Source: Karstenula rhodostoma CBS 690.94 (taxonomy: Eukaryota > Ascomycota > Dothideomycetes > Pleosporales > Didymosphaeriaceae). From it: a stretch of DNA of 64,000 nt. The stretch lies in NCBI GenBank assembly GCA_010093485.1, contig MU001508.1, positions 510,051 through 574,050 of the forward strand. The letters run 5' to 3'. Of this stretch, positions 1-11,662 are shown piece by piece (position 1 is the stretch's first letter; the number at the start of each line of letters is the position of its first letter). The notes below the pieces were generated by a model. It was not told the DNA's origin. It searched no databases and saw nothing but the letters and a program-made list of their open reading frames with translations. The position numbers were made by a program, and so were the translations under genes.

Positions 1-645
1 TCTTTCGGGCGCATGGCTCGCTTCATCATGGCTTTGTCGTCCATGTTCAGTAGAAGGCGACAACGCCTCCTGCTGGCCTTGCTGCAAGTCTTGCTGTGGG
101 TTGTTGGTAGCTTGTGGGGGGTTCCTCATATTTCCGCCCTGTGCACACATGGAAGGCTGGCTCTGTGCCATGGGAATGGCAGAGTGCGATCGACAGGCTC
201 GGACCATTTGCGCGCGATGTGGTCTAGGCCAAGATCCAGCTCGCAGCATACCAGCTCCTTTTTGGAGCTCTTGGACTACCTCTCCAGCAGGGGAATAGTA
301 AGCATTTGCGTTGCTGCATAGTTGTCAGCTCGATTCGTGAAAGGATCAGAGCGAGGCCACTTACTGTCCATCGAATGCGTTCTGAATCTCGATGCACTTC
401 GAAGCTGCAACCACGTCCGAAGGCTGCTTCACCGTTCGCGTGGGAAAGGGTGCCGAATGGCTATGCGTGGGCGGACTCGTGGATGGATCGAGTATAGTGT
501 GTCCTGGAGAGTCAATTCTCTATACACAAAGGATGGGGAGGAAAACATACCGAGTTGGAACCATTGACGCGCCTCTGTGCCACTGGGGTTAGGTGCGACA
601 CGCAGTGGGCCGCTACCCAGTATATCGGCAGCCGGCCACACATCT

Positions 646-740
646 GGACCGAAGCCCTTTAATACTCGTAAGAACGAGGACACTTGGGCCGAAGCCCTTT
701 AAGACTCGTAAGAACCAGGACACTTGGGCCGAACCCCTCC
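646..740. repeat. 40-bp tandem repeat, about 2.4 copies
   Basis: The unit runs from a GGRCCGAAGCCC start to AGGACACTT and is 40 bp long. Copy 1 is 646-685, copy 2 686-725, and a third copy breaks off after about 15 bp. Copies 1 and 2 differ at only a few positions, so the duplication is fairly recent. No ORF spans it convincingly. Confidence 0.85.
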
Positions 741-827
741 ACGATCTAGACGGGCAAAGATGAGGCTTCAGTAGCCTCTGCGGGTGGAAAGATTCGCATC
801 CTGAAAACCGCAGACGGATTTTTCAGC

Positions 828-1136
828 ATGAATGTCGAACACCAGCTCTACCGAGTAATCCGATGGGTTGAGGATGGAGAGCACGCTCACAGGTCTTTGT
901 TGAGCAATTCGACATCCTTCGGAAGGATCTCTCGGGCTATCACCTTTGTGGAATTTGTTGAGTTGGAGGCGGTAGCACAGCTACTTGAGCTGAACAGGAA
1001 GTTTACGCAACTGGTCCTTTGCGACGATCCTCTCGTGCCTGAAGCATATACGTCAAATTTGGAATGTGCTCGCGCGTCTGGCATAGGATGGGTCATTGGC
1101 CAAACGAGCCAGCGTCCGAGTTGGTGGGCGAGATAG
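828..1136 (+). CDS. Possible small protein or gene fragment, unknown
   Basis: An ATG-initiated frame of 102 aa. Residues about 45-65 form a helix-like stretch rich in Leu, Glu and Val, and the composition looks more protein-like than the other frames here. No signal peptide, membrane segment or known motif is visible. It ends without a recognisable domain and lies in a region of decayed duplicates, so it may be one exon of a broken gene or chance. I do not recognise a family. Confidence 0.25.
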   Translation: MNVEHQLYRVIRWVEDGEHAHRSLLSNSTSFGRISRAITFVEFVELEAVAQLLELNRKFTQLVLCDDPLVPEAYTSNLECARASGIGWVIGQTSQRPSWWAR

Positions 1137-1647
1137 CCGTCGGGCCCGCTGGAAAACTCCGGGACTGACCTGTCGATGGGGATGGGCCGCTCCCACTTCT
1201 GATAATGCCGAATTCGGGGACAGTGTACGCACTGTCGTCGCAGACCCCACCGGAACCACAGATAAACACCTGGCAGGATTCAAACGTATGCTTAGGAATC
1301 GAACCTCGGAAACAAGTAAGAAGCACCAATGGAATTGTGCAGCATCAGATCCTCGCCGCCGACCTTGATCGGATCGCGACCCGTCTGACCCGTGGGGTGC
1401 AACGAACCAGGGAATGTTTGCGCAAAGCGTCCTGTGCTCAAAACAGAGCATCGTCACTGCTGACGATCAAACGTGAAAGAGTTTGTCTTGCTAGTCGACG
1501 GCAGGGCATCTTCACGAGGGTTGCAAAGCCTGCCCGCAGCGAGCTTCCCGGGGAAAGTGTCTCCGCTCTCCAACATATCGCGAATGGTGTTGACAGCAGC
1601 CTCGGCCTTGTCTCTGGTCTTATTTCTCTCCTAGGTCGGTAAGCTGC

Positions 1648-2360
1648 TCAATCTCGCGAAGAACATTCACCGGGGCCTCGAAGCGTTTGGCCTTCTCGGC
1701 CGGCTCCACCATGGCCGCAGCCTCGATCTCTGTCTGGCCCGCAGCGATCTCCCGGGCGAAAATGTTGCACAGACGGTTGTCTCGTAAATGTGTTTGCGTT
1801 TCGAATGTGAGACCCGACTTTCTGGCTGGCTTGATGCAAGACGAAGTTTGAGTAGTCCTCACGACTGGCTGCTTCAGCGCGCTTGTGCTCTCTCTGATAG
1901 GATGGGTTGCGAAGATCGCCGCTGGACACGACTAACCTGCTGCGTGTCGATTTCTTTGACAAAGTTACCCAGCCGGCTCGGGTCAGATTCGGGAAGCCTC
2001 CACAGCTTCTCTATCTCCCCTCCTAACGTATGGTCCAGCGGGCACCAGGACAATGGTTCGCGCAGATCGCTGCTGCGTATCGATTTCTTTGACGACGTTG
2101 CCCAGCCGGCTGGGATCAAAGCCTCCACAGCTTTTCTGTGTCTCCCCCTGAGGCATGACCCAGCGGGCTTGATAGAATGGTTCGCGCAGATCGCCGCTGA
2201 ACTTGTCATCTTCGTATGGATCCAACGTCTTCTTTGGTTCCTCTTTTACCTTATCCAACACATCAGAGGCGTCGTACGGCATTCGCCGCCGACCAAATAG
2301 CCAGACGACGAGGCTCGTAAATGTGTTTGCGTTTCGACTTTGAGAGCCGACGGCACGCAT
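1648..2360 (-). pseudogene. Degenerate repeat-protein remnant
   Basis: Read on the minus strand, this region encodes repeated peptides around the motif DLREP and the motif DPSRLGNVVKEIDTQQ. Two good copies lie near 2058-2210 and 1911-2060, and a more diverged DLRNP copy lies further left. The copies sit in different frames, so no single ORF spans them. At DNA level a separate block beginning CTCGTAAATGTGTTTGCG occurs at about 1782-1812 and again at 2312-2344, bracketing the array. This looks like a small repeat-containing gene broken by frameshifts. The parent family is unknown to me. Confidence 0.45.
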
Positions 2361-5300
2361 ATCAAAATCCCTGTCACCCTACTAGGTGTGGATTGCTACA
2401 TGGCAGCAGTTGCGAGAGCTGCTGCAACGGCAAGCATGCCTACTATGCCCGTGATCTGTGTCGGTATTCTTGTTCTGACCAGCCTGCTGCCTTCACCGAT
2501 CAGTCATCTCGCAACGGAGCATGCGGTATGCATGTCATACATTGCGACGGCAGAGCTGTGGATCCGCGAGTGGGTATGATTCTCGATGAACGATGGCGAG
2601 GAAGAAGTCGACCGTTGTGGCAGCGGATTTGTGGGCGTGAAAACAGGCTCGGCTTTGGGTGGACGATGGTGGAGAGCTAATCGATCAAGGACAGGAGCCG
2701 AGAGGAGTGAGAACTGAGGGGAGCTGGGTCGGCCCCATAAAGATGCCGTTCCTAGACCTGGCTCCCTCCCAGAGACATGGAGCCGTGGATGCTGCCCTAG
2801 GATCAATGAGCGTTGCTCGCGAAGAGATATGGATGTGCTCACCTTATTCTCTGCGCGTGACCAGCGCTGGGCACCACGAAGGGATTCCATGGATCGCTTT
2901 TACGACGTCGACTCGGGTTGACATGCCTCTGGCACCATGCGTAGTCGAAGTGATGGCCCAAGCCGCCCACATAATCTACCTTCTGACAGAATCTTCGCAG
3001 ATTTGGCGCGCAGCGGCAGAACGTAGTACAAGATCTCAACGGGGTGCCAAAGGCTGTTCTTTGTCAATCAGCAAAACTCTCGAGGAAGATCGCCAAACTG
3101 ACCACTTGCTGGGTGCTTCCAGCGAGACCTGCCATGTGGACTGCGCCATCACTGCCCTGGGCCGCAGGCACCACGGATAGCTCTTCTTGTTCTCCGGGGG
3201 TGCCATATCTTGCTGGAGCCTCGCTCGTGTGAGTGCACTGTGCGACTTACGTCGCTCTTCGTTTGCCTGGTATTCGAAGATCGTGTATGCCTAAAGAGCC
3301 AGCTCTCCACCGCGGCTGATGAGAGTTTCTCGGGCAAGTTCAGACACCGAAGCCTCTTGCCGGATGATCCCGGGCTGTCGCGCGCACGAGATTTGATGCT
3401 GCCAGATCCTGGGGTCGCGGACGTACAATGGCCTGGGGCGCACGTCACACCGTGACGATCGCAGGCCAGATCTATTTGACGCTGCGTGAAAGTTGTCAGC
3501 AGCCGAAATTCGAAATGGCAAAATGCACCCCACTACCGGAGCCTGCTGTTGCCGCGGCATGTGGCCAGAGAATCGAGGTCGCCCCGCGCGCTTGCGCAGT
3601 GGCAGTCGAAAGTTGGCGGCAAACCACAAATGCGAGTGACCAAACGACCTGGATCTCGTTGTTTGAGGAGGAGCTTACCTGATGCCGCTGCTCGACGGCT
3701 ATCCTGCCATGTGGTGTTGAGGCCGAGGCCGGAGGCCCGCAACTGGTGGCGTGTCAGTGTATTGCCTTCCGAGGTTGCGAAGGAGCTGAAAAGTTTGCTC
3801 GAGTCAAGGAAATCGTCTAGCAGTTACGCCATCCAGCAGCTACGCCATGGCCTGTATGCGGAGGACCCGGCTGGCGTCGATGTAGCGCCCCGTCCTCGAC
3901 GTGGCACGATGTCTTCCGAGAGTTGGAAGGGCTGGAGCCACGTACCTTGCGCCGTAGAAGCCTTCTTGTCGGCGTCAATCTCCCCTGTGTCGCCTTCGGC
4001 GAGTTGGTTGTGGTGAAGGAGGAGCGAGAGGAGGGGCAGAGCCAGAAGCAAAGCCAGAAGCCTCCCACGCTCGCCGCCGCAGTCGGTCAATACAGGGAGC
4101 TGCGAAGGAGAAGCAGAATCGCCACAACTAGAAGTGCCTTGCGTTTGCGCGAACTCGAATTGCAACTCGAAGAAAGTGTGTTGCTGTTCCGGTGTTGGTT
4201 GCTGTCGAAGGACAGCGAGGGGGCAGGGCACTCACTCACGACGGGGGCCCGTGCGTCATGCCGCGGAGTGCAGCAATCTCCCAGCTCTCCTCGGGGCAGC
4301 ACGGAAGCTGTACAGCAGTGAGGAACGCGCCTCGTGGCTATGGATGAAGCGCCTATGCGAGTGGAAGGTCGCCGCCATCCTCGGTCCCGTCTCCATAGGC
4401 CTCATCAGCTGTTCGCCTACATGTTGTAGCCTTGTGCAGCGAAGGGCAAGCACGGCAGGGGCAAGCAACGGGAACACTACACATGCAGCAAGTTGGACGG
4501 TAGCTTCACCTGCGCTCGCGAGCAGCCCGTAAAGCGAGAGCCGCCGGGCACACCATTGCCAGAAGTGCGACGCCATGTTCCAATGCTAGCGCTGTGAAGG
4601 AAGCTCGAGGTTGCTCTATGTTGGCCATTCGTCTGCGTATATGCTTGATGTTTTGGCAGTCGCGAAGCAAACATGCGTCCAGCAATCGAATGCTGGTGGG
4701 GACAGCGGATATGGCGTCATTCGAGTAGACCAGATGGCACAACTGGGACTTCTCCTACCACCAGCCGAGTCGCTGGGAGCGCACTCGCATCTAAACGGGC
4801 TGTTCTGAGTTTGTAAGACGTGCACTTCAGGAACTGCGCTGTCCTCAATTCGGACACGGGCGTGCGATGCTCCTGCAGACAGTTTTCCTGCGTAGGAGAC
4901 GACTTCTTCCAGATCTATGCGCATCTCTCCGGCATCAGAAAAGCAAAAAGATGGTGCAAGGATTGAGGATGTGACCAAACGCTCCAGTACCTCCAATAGG
5001 AGGGTCGGGACCCAGATGGCTGGAGTCCTACGCGCATCGACATGTCAACAGGAAAGCCGGCATCGTGACCACCTTGTGAAGCTTGTTCGTCTATGCTGTG
5101 CGTCAATGTGTGATCGCTGTCGGAACGGCAAAGACAAGCTTCCCAAATAATCTGATCAGCATCAGTTTTGCCAATAAAGAAGCTTGTTAGCCCATTCCGA
5201 AAATTGGCATATCCCTCAGATGCAGACAGTGGCACCAAGCTCGGATCAAACACGATTGAGTATCCAAGGGTCACTGGAAGTGAGTCTGTCATCTGGGAGT

Positions 5301-5988
5301 GTGTGCAGAAGGAGCTACCCTCCCACCCGGCATGCCGCCGTTGAGTGATCCCGGTGCATCGTCTTACCAGCATACCGTGGTCTCGAATTGCAATTGCGGG
5401 ACTTCACCACATGTCCTTTATCGTGTTGCTTCATCGGTGGGCCGATGTGGGTTGTGTTCGGACATGAGTCGCTCCTACCTTCCGGCGTTTTAGTGACTGC
5501 AACGCGTCGGCCGTGATCGTGCTATTCCGACTATCAAAGCGACCAATCCATCGGACGCCCTACACTTGACTCCTTTTGTTAATCAGACGGAAGCCGCATA
5601 ACTCGACTCGATGCATTTGGGCAAACACCATCAAGTCGACTTCGCTACCTCCCCAGTCGCCTTGCTAACGTTCATGTCCCCAACGCTGGATACTCAACAG
5701 TACCTTCAGCAGTACGTAGACCACCAACGGAGTCCCCTCGTGAGAACAGACAGCTTGCAGTGGAATGCGTGGCACTTGTAAAAGGGGATGGTACCCTTCA
5801 CGAGAGCAGGCGGAAATTGACATTGATGCTCGTGATGCTAATTACGTTTAGGTACAAGCCCCTTGTTAACCGACTGAATCCCTATCATATTAGGACGACG
5901 ATTGTCGCATCTCCAAGAAACGTGTCACATTCTCTCGGCCTGTGAACACTCGTTTTGAATATTAGACGTTGTCTCGCATAGTATACAA
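2361..5988. other. Stretch with no supportable gene
   Basis: All frames here are short and overlapping on both strands, without splice-supported continuity or recognisable motifs. I see no RNA gene or clear repeat family. It is GC-moderate, unlike the RIP islands later in the window. Confidence 0.5.
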
Positions 5989-6075
5989 GGTGGGGTCGTC
6001 AAGCTGTAGGAGACTTGTCGTGGTGGCCTCTATGTGAAAGCATAGTGCGCTGTTGGTTCGAATCCAACCCCCGCC
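5989..6075 (+). other. tRNA-derived sequence with a perfect B box, probably degenerate
   Basis: Seven bases at 5989-5995 (GGTGGGG) can pair with CCCCGCC at 6069-6075, allowing one G-T pair. Just inside is a complete T arm: stem GTTGG/CCAAC around loop TTCGAAT at 6052-6068, giving a consensus B box. A short GTC/GAC D-type stem is possible at 5998-6014. The anticodon region does not fold canonically; the only hairpin, CTATG/CATAG at 6030-6045, has a six-base loop. It is therefore better read as a decayed class II tRNA or a tRNA-derived element than as a working tRNA. Confidence 0.35.
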
Positions 6076-6529
6076 TCGCCCATCTATCATGGGCTTGTCC
6101 TACGCTATCCCCAGGAGATAATCAACACCAAGATCTGAACCTCGCATTCAAGCTCTAAAAGGCCACTACAACCTGATACATACGACGAATGTCGGCACTC
6201 CGACAAGTAGGTGCAACCTTTTTCTATCCTGCCGCTGCAAGCAACTTTTCAGTCCTGTTCAAGTCAATCTCTTTGGTCCGTCCTCCTACTTCGCGCTTTC
6301 AGTCCTCTCAAGATTCAGCAACCTTGATCCAGCTTTCTTCAAAAAGATATCGATTCATCGACATGGAGCCTTGAAGCCTAAGCGTCAGTCTTTGCATTCG
6401 CAATCTTCGACATGGACCGGCATTCCAATCTATCAACAAATACAAATCTGTCCACATCCTAGTGTCACATCATACTACGATTCCCGAGAAGCTTGGTCCC
6501 AGAGTAGCCTTCCCCGTCTCGAAGCAACA

Positions 6530-6701
6530 ATCCCGGTAAGCGAAAGCAAAGGCATCGTAAGATGGTATGATGCCGGCGCAAGTAGCCTAGTCCGCGGTTG
6601 GCGCCGAGAAGGCAGTCCAGAAGCAGAAGATTCCGGTAAGCGAAAGTAAAGGCATCGTAAGAATGCATAATGCCGGCGCAAGTAGCCTAGTCCGCAGTTG
6701 G
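6530..6701. repeat. 72-bp direct repeat, two copies 100 bp apart
   Basis: Copy 1 is about 6530-6601 and copy 2 about 6630-6701. Both start with ATYCCGGTAAGCGAAAG and end with TAGTCCGCRGTTGG. The 28-bp spacer is not repeated. Only a handful of substitutions separate the copies. No gene is evident across them. Confidence 0.85.
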
Positions 6702-7334
6702 ATGTGGATGGATGGGAGTAGAGAGCGAAACAAGCTTGAGGGGTCAATGATCGACACCACAATGGGCAGGTATCGTGCACTCTCTAGCCCAGAAGCGGAT
6801 GGTCTTGCTGCGTAACGTCACATTGCAAAATGGATTTTCACGCCATGCGTTGGGCCGCCCATTCCAGTTGCAGAGAAAGCGATACTCTGACAGCAGAAGA
6901 GGGTGGGCGGTTTAGCACGTTACAAAGCCGATTTCATCGGCCGTGTAAGGCGGTGAGTGTATGTTTCATCCCCTGCGTCACTTTCGACCTGATCTCGCGG
7001 GTGGTTCCCGAGTTCTTGTCAAGGTGGTTCTTGAGATGTGCCTGCGTGGATGTGAGATGTACTTGTGGGTAGAGTGGAATAGTGGAAACTGTTTGAGAAT
7101 TGTGAATGCAAAGAAAGACGTGGAGAGCGGAGAGATGAAGTGAAGTTGGAGGATATTCTCCGCGGAAGACTTCCAGCTAAGTATCTGCCTGTCTCCATGT
7201 CCTATGCCATCTCAGCAGCAGCGGTATTGATCTCGCTGTTGAAGAAGCCGACGCTGATGTTACTACCCAGGTTTTGTCCTTCCGTAAACGCATACCCGAC
7301 CTAGTACGGCTCATTCCCGGACGCCCAACTCAGC

Positions 7335-8048
7335 TCAATGGACCAGGAGGCTTGCCGCATAGACAGGCGTCTGCTCCCGGAACCACCACCACATGCACCT
7401 CAGCATGTATAGCGTCTCTCGGGGTCCCGTCTTGATGGAGTTTCGAATCGCCCGCATTGCCTCGAAGTCGCGACTCTCGATTGCATCTGCCATATCGATT
7501 TGGAGACCCTCGAGCTGCCAGTCCTCTCCGTCGAGGAAGTTGTCGATCATTCCCCAAAGCGTGAGCTCTGGGAAATCCTGAACCGAATAGACGGTATTCA
7601 TGTAATCATCGAACCACTCCGCAGTTGGCGTGCGCTTCTCTATCAAGCCAAACAGAGCCCCGAGGCAGTCGACTTTGATGAAGAACTCAGCAAGACCCGA
7701 GCGATTGCACTCCTTGATCGCCGTGGCGTAGTCGGTCACCAGGAATCTCAAGATCGTCAAGATCTTCCAGAAAGAGGTCTTTTCACCGCCGTCGGAACCT
7801 TGGGCTTGCTGCTCTCCGGCCAATCGTTGTCGGTAGTTATGGACGTCGGCCTTGATGAGGGAGGCTTTGAGGGCCCTGGGTCCGCGCAGAGGTTGCTCGA
7901 CGGGCCAACGGGGGCGTACCCTGGTCTCGCTTGGACCGAGGACAGGAAGCTGGTCGCCAGTGCCGCCGAGGTTGTTTCCGGAGCTCGACGACAGGGAAAG
8001 AAGCGCTTGAGCGGCTTCAGGCTCGGCGGGGCTGCTTCGGGCGCTCAT
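7335..8048 (-). CDS. Hypothetical protein, 237 aa
   Basis: A single open frame starting at the ATG at 8048; a GTG three codons upstream also keeps frame but is an unlikely start in a fungus. The N-terminal third is Ser/Ala/Pro-rich and probably disordered. From about residue 95 the protein becomes a compact helical region rich in Trp, Phe and acidic residues, with WFDDYM, LWGMIDNFLDG and MWWWFREQTP stretches near the C terminus. There is no signal peptide or clear membrane span. Upstream on the minus strand a GTACGT donor near 8145 and a TTTAG acceptor just before the start suggest a 5' leader intron. I do not recognise the family. The antisense frame at 7500-8069 is its shadow. Confidence 0.6.
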   Translation of the reverse strand: MSARSSPAEPEAAQALLSLSSSSGNNLGGTGDQLPVLGPSETRVRPRWPVEQPLRGPRALKASLIKADVHNYRQRLAGEQQAQGSDGGEKTSFWKILTILRFLVTDYATAIKECNRSGLAEFFIKVDCLGALFGLIEKRTPTAEWFDDYMNTVYSVQDFPELTLWGMIDNFLDGEDWQLEGLQIDMADAIESRDFEAMRAIRNSIKTGPRETLYMLRCMWWWFREQTPVYAASLLVH

Positions 8049-8685
8049 GACGGCCACTGCTCCATCTAAATCAGCATCTGCGCGCCTACGGCAGTCCCGC
8101 GGAGCTTAAGAAAGAGCGGACGTACCTGATCTCGCCGGAAGTTGGAGTGCAAGTGTTGCTCGCCGCAAAGCTCGACTGCGCCTGAACCTTTCAGGGGTCA
8201 GTAAGCAAGAGGAGCATAAGAAGCGTAGGGAGAGCGCATACTGACCGCAGGCGGGGTGGTGTAGAAGGTGGTGTCGCGGCCTCGTTCAGGTTCAAGTGAA
8301 GCTCAAGAAGCTGCTATGAGTAAAGGCAGCACGTCGGGCAGCTAAGCCCAAAACGGACCCACCTAACATTAGGTTGTCTATATTCACAAGTTTGCCGCCG
8401 CGACAAAAGAAAGGCAAAAAAAGAAGAAAAGCCCATCTGCCACGTATTCCCGCAGGATGGTTAGGTTTCCGTTGAGTGGCAAAAAGAGTTCAGCCCCCGA
8501 AGGAACCTACGTCTCCGTGGGTCGAACCTGCGCACTGTCAGTGGGAGTTCCCAAGAGGGGGGTGTTGCGGTGCGGATCTGCCAGGTGCTCGAACTATCTA
8601 GATTCGCCAAGAGGGCGAGGTTCAGGTGGGAAGCGCACCCATATTCATTCTGACCTCATGATGGAATAACTTCGAGTTTTGAAAT

Positions 8686-9294
8686 CTATATAGGCCTCCA
8701 AAGCAGAAGATCATGGCTTGTGGGCGTTGTTGAGTGAGAGGGAGACTTAGCGAGGACGTCGCCCGGCAACGCAAACGGATTTGGCAACTGTGGGCGTCGG
8801 TGAGGGGCTGCAATTGCTGGAGTGAAGCTGTCGGCAGCCTGTGTGGCACTTGACGGTAGAAAGACCACAGGAATACGTGTACCCCGGAAAACAGATCCCA
8901 CCGGGAAGTGCAACCTCGAAGATGACACAAATCACGGGCTTCTGGGTGTTACTATTCCAGTCGATGGGCTTGATATCCTTTCTCGCCTTCACATCCTCCT
9001 TCAAGCGCCACATGATAGATTTCACAACACCAACCAGCAAGATCGGAGCTCCTATTGCAAGATCAGAGCTCCTATTGCAAGAGGCCCAGCGCTCTTCTTT
9101 GCTCTGCGAACGCATGTCCAAGCCTCGGCTGCAACCCCAGCAATGATGGAGACGCGATGGTATTGCAACCACAGCGTGATGCAAAACATGCTCAGATACA
9201 CGCCTTTTAGAGCAGCATTCCAAAAGACAGTCGCATCAATGGCGTCGGACGACGATCGACGGCACAAGAGTTCTGCAGTACCATGCCTAAACAC
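8686..9294 (-). pseudogene. Broken membrane-protein gene
   Basis: The minus frame from 9294 encodes a hydrophobic segment (GVYLSMFCITLWLQY) and then stops at about 9052. Removing one copy of the 20-bp tandem duplication at 9041-9080 joins it directly to the next frame, giving PLAIGALI followed by LLVGVVKSIMWRLKED and a long further open stretch. A second frame change lies near 8880, where a VALPGGI segment continues as RIPVVFLPSSATQAADSF in another frame. The simplest reading is a membrane protein disabled by small insertions. The family is unknown. Confidence 0.45.
9041..9080. repeat. 20-bp tandem duplication causing a frameshift
   Basis: GATCGGAGCTCCTATTGCAA is followed immediately by a copy with one substitution. 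Twenty bases is not a multiple of three, and the junction coincides with the loss of frame in the minus-strand ORF around it. Confidence 0.9.
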
Positions 9295-10185
9295 CCTACT
9301 CGCACGATCGTATCATTGACATGTGCAACAAGAGCACGCTACGAGCGATATTCAGCACAAAATCGAGCTACCGTCAAATAAGTTTCGATGGGTATGCTTG
9401 TCTATGGCCGTATCCACGTGCGGAAACCACCCTGCCAGCCCTCCCTCTGCGCAAGCCAAAGAAGCCGTGCGCAGGCTCCCACCAAAGCGTCTACCAAGGC
9501 TCTGGCATGCAGAGCTGCCGTTATCCAAGGTTTCCGCGGCAAAACAACGATTCTTCCGCCAGTTCCACTATTCCGACTTCCATCCCTGAAGATGAGTAAG
9601 CATGTGAAGGGCAGCATTGCTTCCTCCACAGCTTGTCTACATCCGCAACTGGACCGCCAGCGACCGCAATATTACTCCCCACCCTCTGTCGTATGTATTT
9701 GCATGTATGGTTTCGTCCGGAAGGGGATGTCGGTCGCGTTCTCGGTCGGTGCCGTTCGTCGGCGTCGCTATATCACGCGTTTGCGCAGGGCGAAGCTGCA
9801 AGATCATTAGAGAACTGTCACATCGATGTAACTCAGGCGACAGTGGACCTACGCGTAGTTTCTTCCCCTTGATCTCCGAGGAATGCGGATATCTGGACGA
9901 CAAGCAACGTTGACTGTGACCGTTTCCGCCCAAAAAGGGGTCTTCGGCGCATCAGCCATGGCAGTGGCTTGACTGGCAATGGAGACGGGTATGGCAGGTG
10001 CAGAGTCCTGGTCCGCGACGGTGGACTCGTCCCATGGTCGTGGCCAGGTGCTCATTGTCTCGTCTTGCTTACAAGCTGCGCTTATGTTTTTCGCGCGGAA
10101 GAGATCTATGACAACATCAGAGACTTGGAATACTCGGTCGCCAAAGCCTACCCACCCGCCCACGAGCCTTGGTGGCTGCTCTCGA

Positions 10186-11084
10186 TCATATCCAGTCCCG
10201 TTCGTATATCTTGCTCGTTGCTACCGCTCGCAGACAGCTGAGACTGTGGCGTCGAGAGCCTCGGCCAGTGCTTTGCAGGTATGCCGAGGACAGCTGTTTG
10301 TTCCTAAAGTTATCAATTGTCCCCGGCGCCCACAGAACAATGGTTTCCTTACCCTGCTGAGGCGTATAAGAAGGTGGGGCTCGTGGCGGCCAAGCACGTC
10401 CCGTGGCGCACCACCTATTCCCAAGGAACCTGAAAGAGCCTATTTGGTCGATGTTGCTCTGCTTGTACTGCTCGTATTCCTGGACCAGCGGCCAGTGTGA
10501 CCCGAACTGGATACCGGTCGGATCGAAGACGTAGATCTTTGCCGGGGTTTCGATTACAAAAACGAAGTGCTCGAACCAGTAGTAGGCGGAGGTAGAAAAT
10601 CGTAGCTCGCGAATTGCGAGGGTCAGCTCTGTTGTCCCCTATTAGAGAGCACGACATATCATCGGAGAGGCGCATACTCACCCTCGGCAAGAGTCATCAT
10701 TTCTGTCACCAAAACTCTCATCGACTGCGCACATCGGGAGAACATCATGTCGCATTCTATGTAGCGCTTCTCGGCCGCACTCGTACTGTTCAAGTTGCGC
10801 TCCCAAAAGTGCCGCTTCTCCGGGTTGCGTTGTTGCGCCCAGTACTCGACTCGATTGCGAAACCCCTCGTAGATCCGCAGCAGGCGACAGCGCAGATCTG
10901 ATTCTGGCCCGGCGTCGGATACGCTGCACTTGGAGCAGAGGCCGTCCGGGTGATTGCAATCGGTCGAGATCAGCGTGCGACAGACCTCGCAGCGGGCGCC
11001 GAGGGACGCAAGGCGGCGGAGGGCGGATTCGCGTTCCGAGCGGAACACGTCGAAGTCGCGACCGCGCACCCAGGAGGAAGCCAT
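10186..11084 (-). CDS. DPTG-family protein A, putative transglutaminase-like fold (281 aa, two exons)
   Basis: Exon 1 is 11084-10682 and exon 2 is 10628-10186; the 53-nt intron has a GTGAGT donor and an ACAACAG acceptor and keeps frame exactly (846 coding nt). Near the N terminus lies a possible zinc-binding set: C32-x2-C35, C43, H45, C50-x2-C53. The second exon carries EHFVFVIETPAKIYVFDPTG (residues 154-173) followed by IQFG. The same block occurs in the neighbour at 11663-12432. A conserved Cys (C118), His (H155) and Asp (D170) have the order and spacing of a transglutaminase-like Cys-His-Asp triad, with the H...FDPT signature. That function is inference. The C-terminal tail (about 240-281) is basic and poorly conserved with the paralogue. 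No secretion signal is seen. Confidence 0.75.
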
Positions 11085-11662
11085 CGCTACTCCTCAGCTG
11101 GTGACCGGGTCGGGGATCGGTATTTGCTTAATCTCGTGGGGTTGGGCGTGCAATCAGTTCAACTTGCGATCAAAACAATATGGAGCAGACTGCTGACCTA
11201 ATCCAACTCCCCTGTCTCTTCGGAAAATCCACATGGCTAAAGCAGTATCGGTATCAAGTCGAAGAGAAACCGGTCGGTTTCTTGACGAGCACGATACTGG
11301 CAAGGCTTGGACCGAGGCTGTACGGGACTGGACGCATGCCTACAGGCAATACTGCTCAATTTCTGGTGTAGTCAGCTGCTCAAAGCATCTAACAAACAAC
11401 AAGATGAACCTACCACTGCTCGATGAGTTCATCTTAGCTTCACCTTGCGGCTACTAGGCCCATCCGGTACGTTGAACCGTGAACTCTTCGGATGGGTTTC
11501 TTTTAGCTCAACCCGAAGGGAACAGGGGAAGAAACCCAGGGCAAGGCCCAAAGGAAAGAACCTGGTCGAGTGTACGAACTTGGGCGAGAGCTTTACGGAC
11601 GGAAACAGTCGGGGGGTGAGGGCGAGAGACGCCGAGCGGGGATCGTCGCGTACGGGCAGGAA

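Noticed and set aside
7500..8069. Plus-strand ORF of 189 codons
   Set aside because: Antisense to the 237-aa minus-strand frame, whose residue pattern is more protein-like; some doubt remains.
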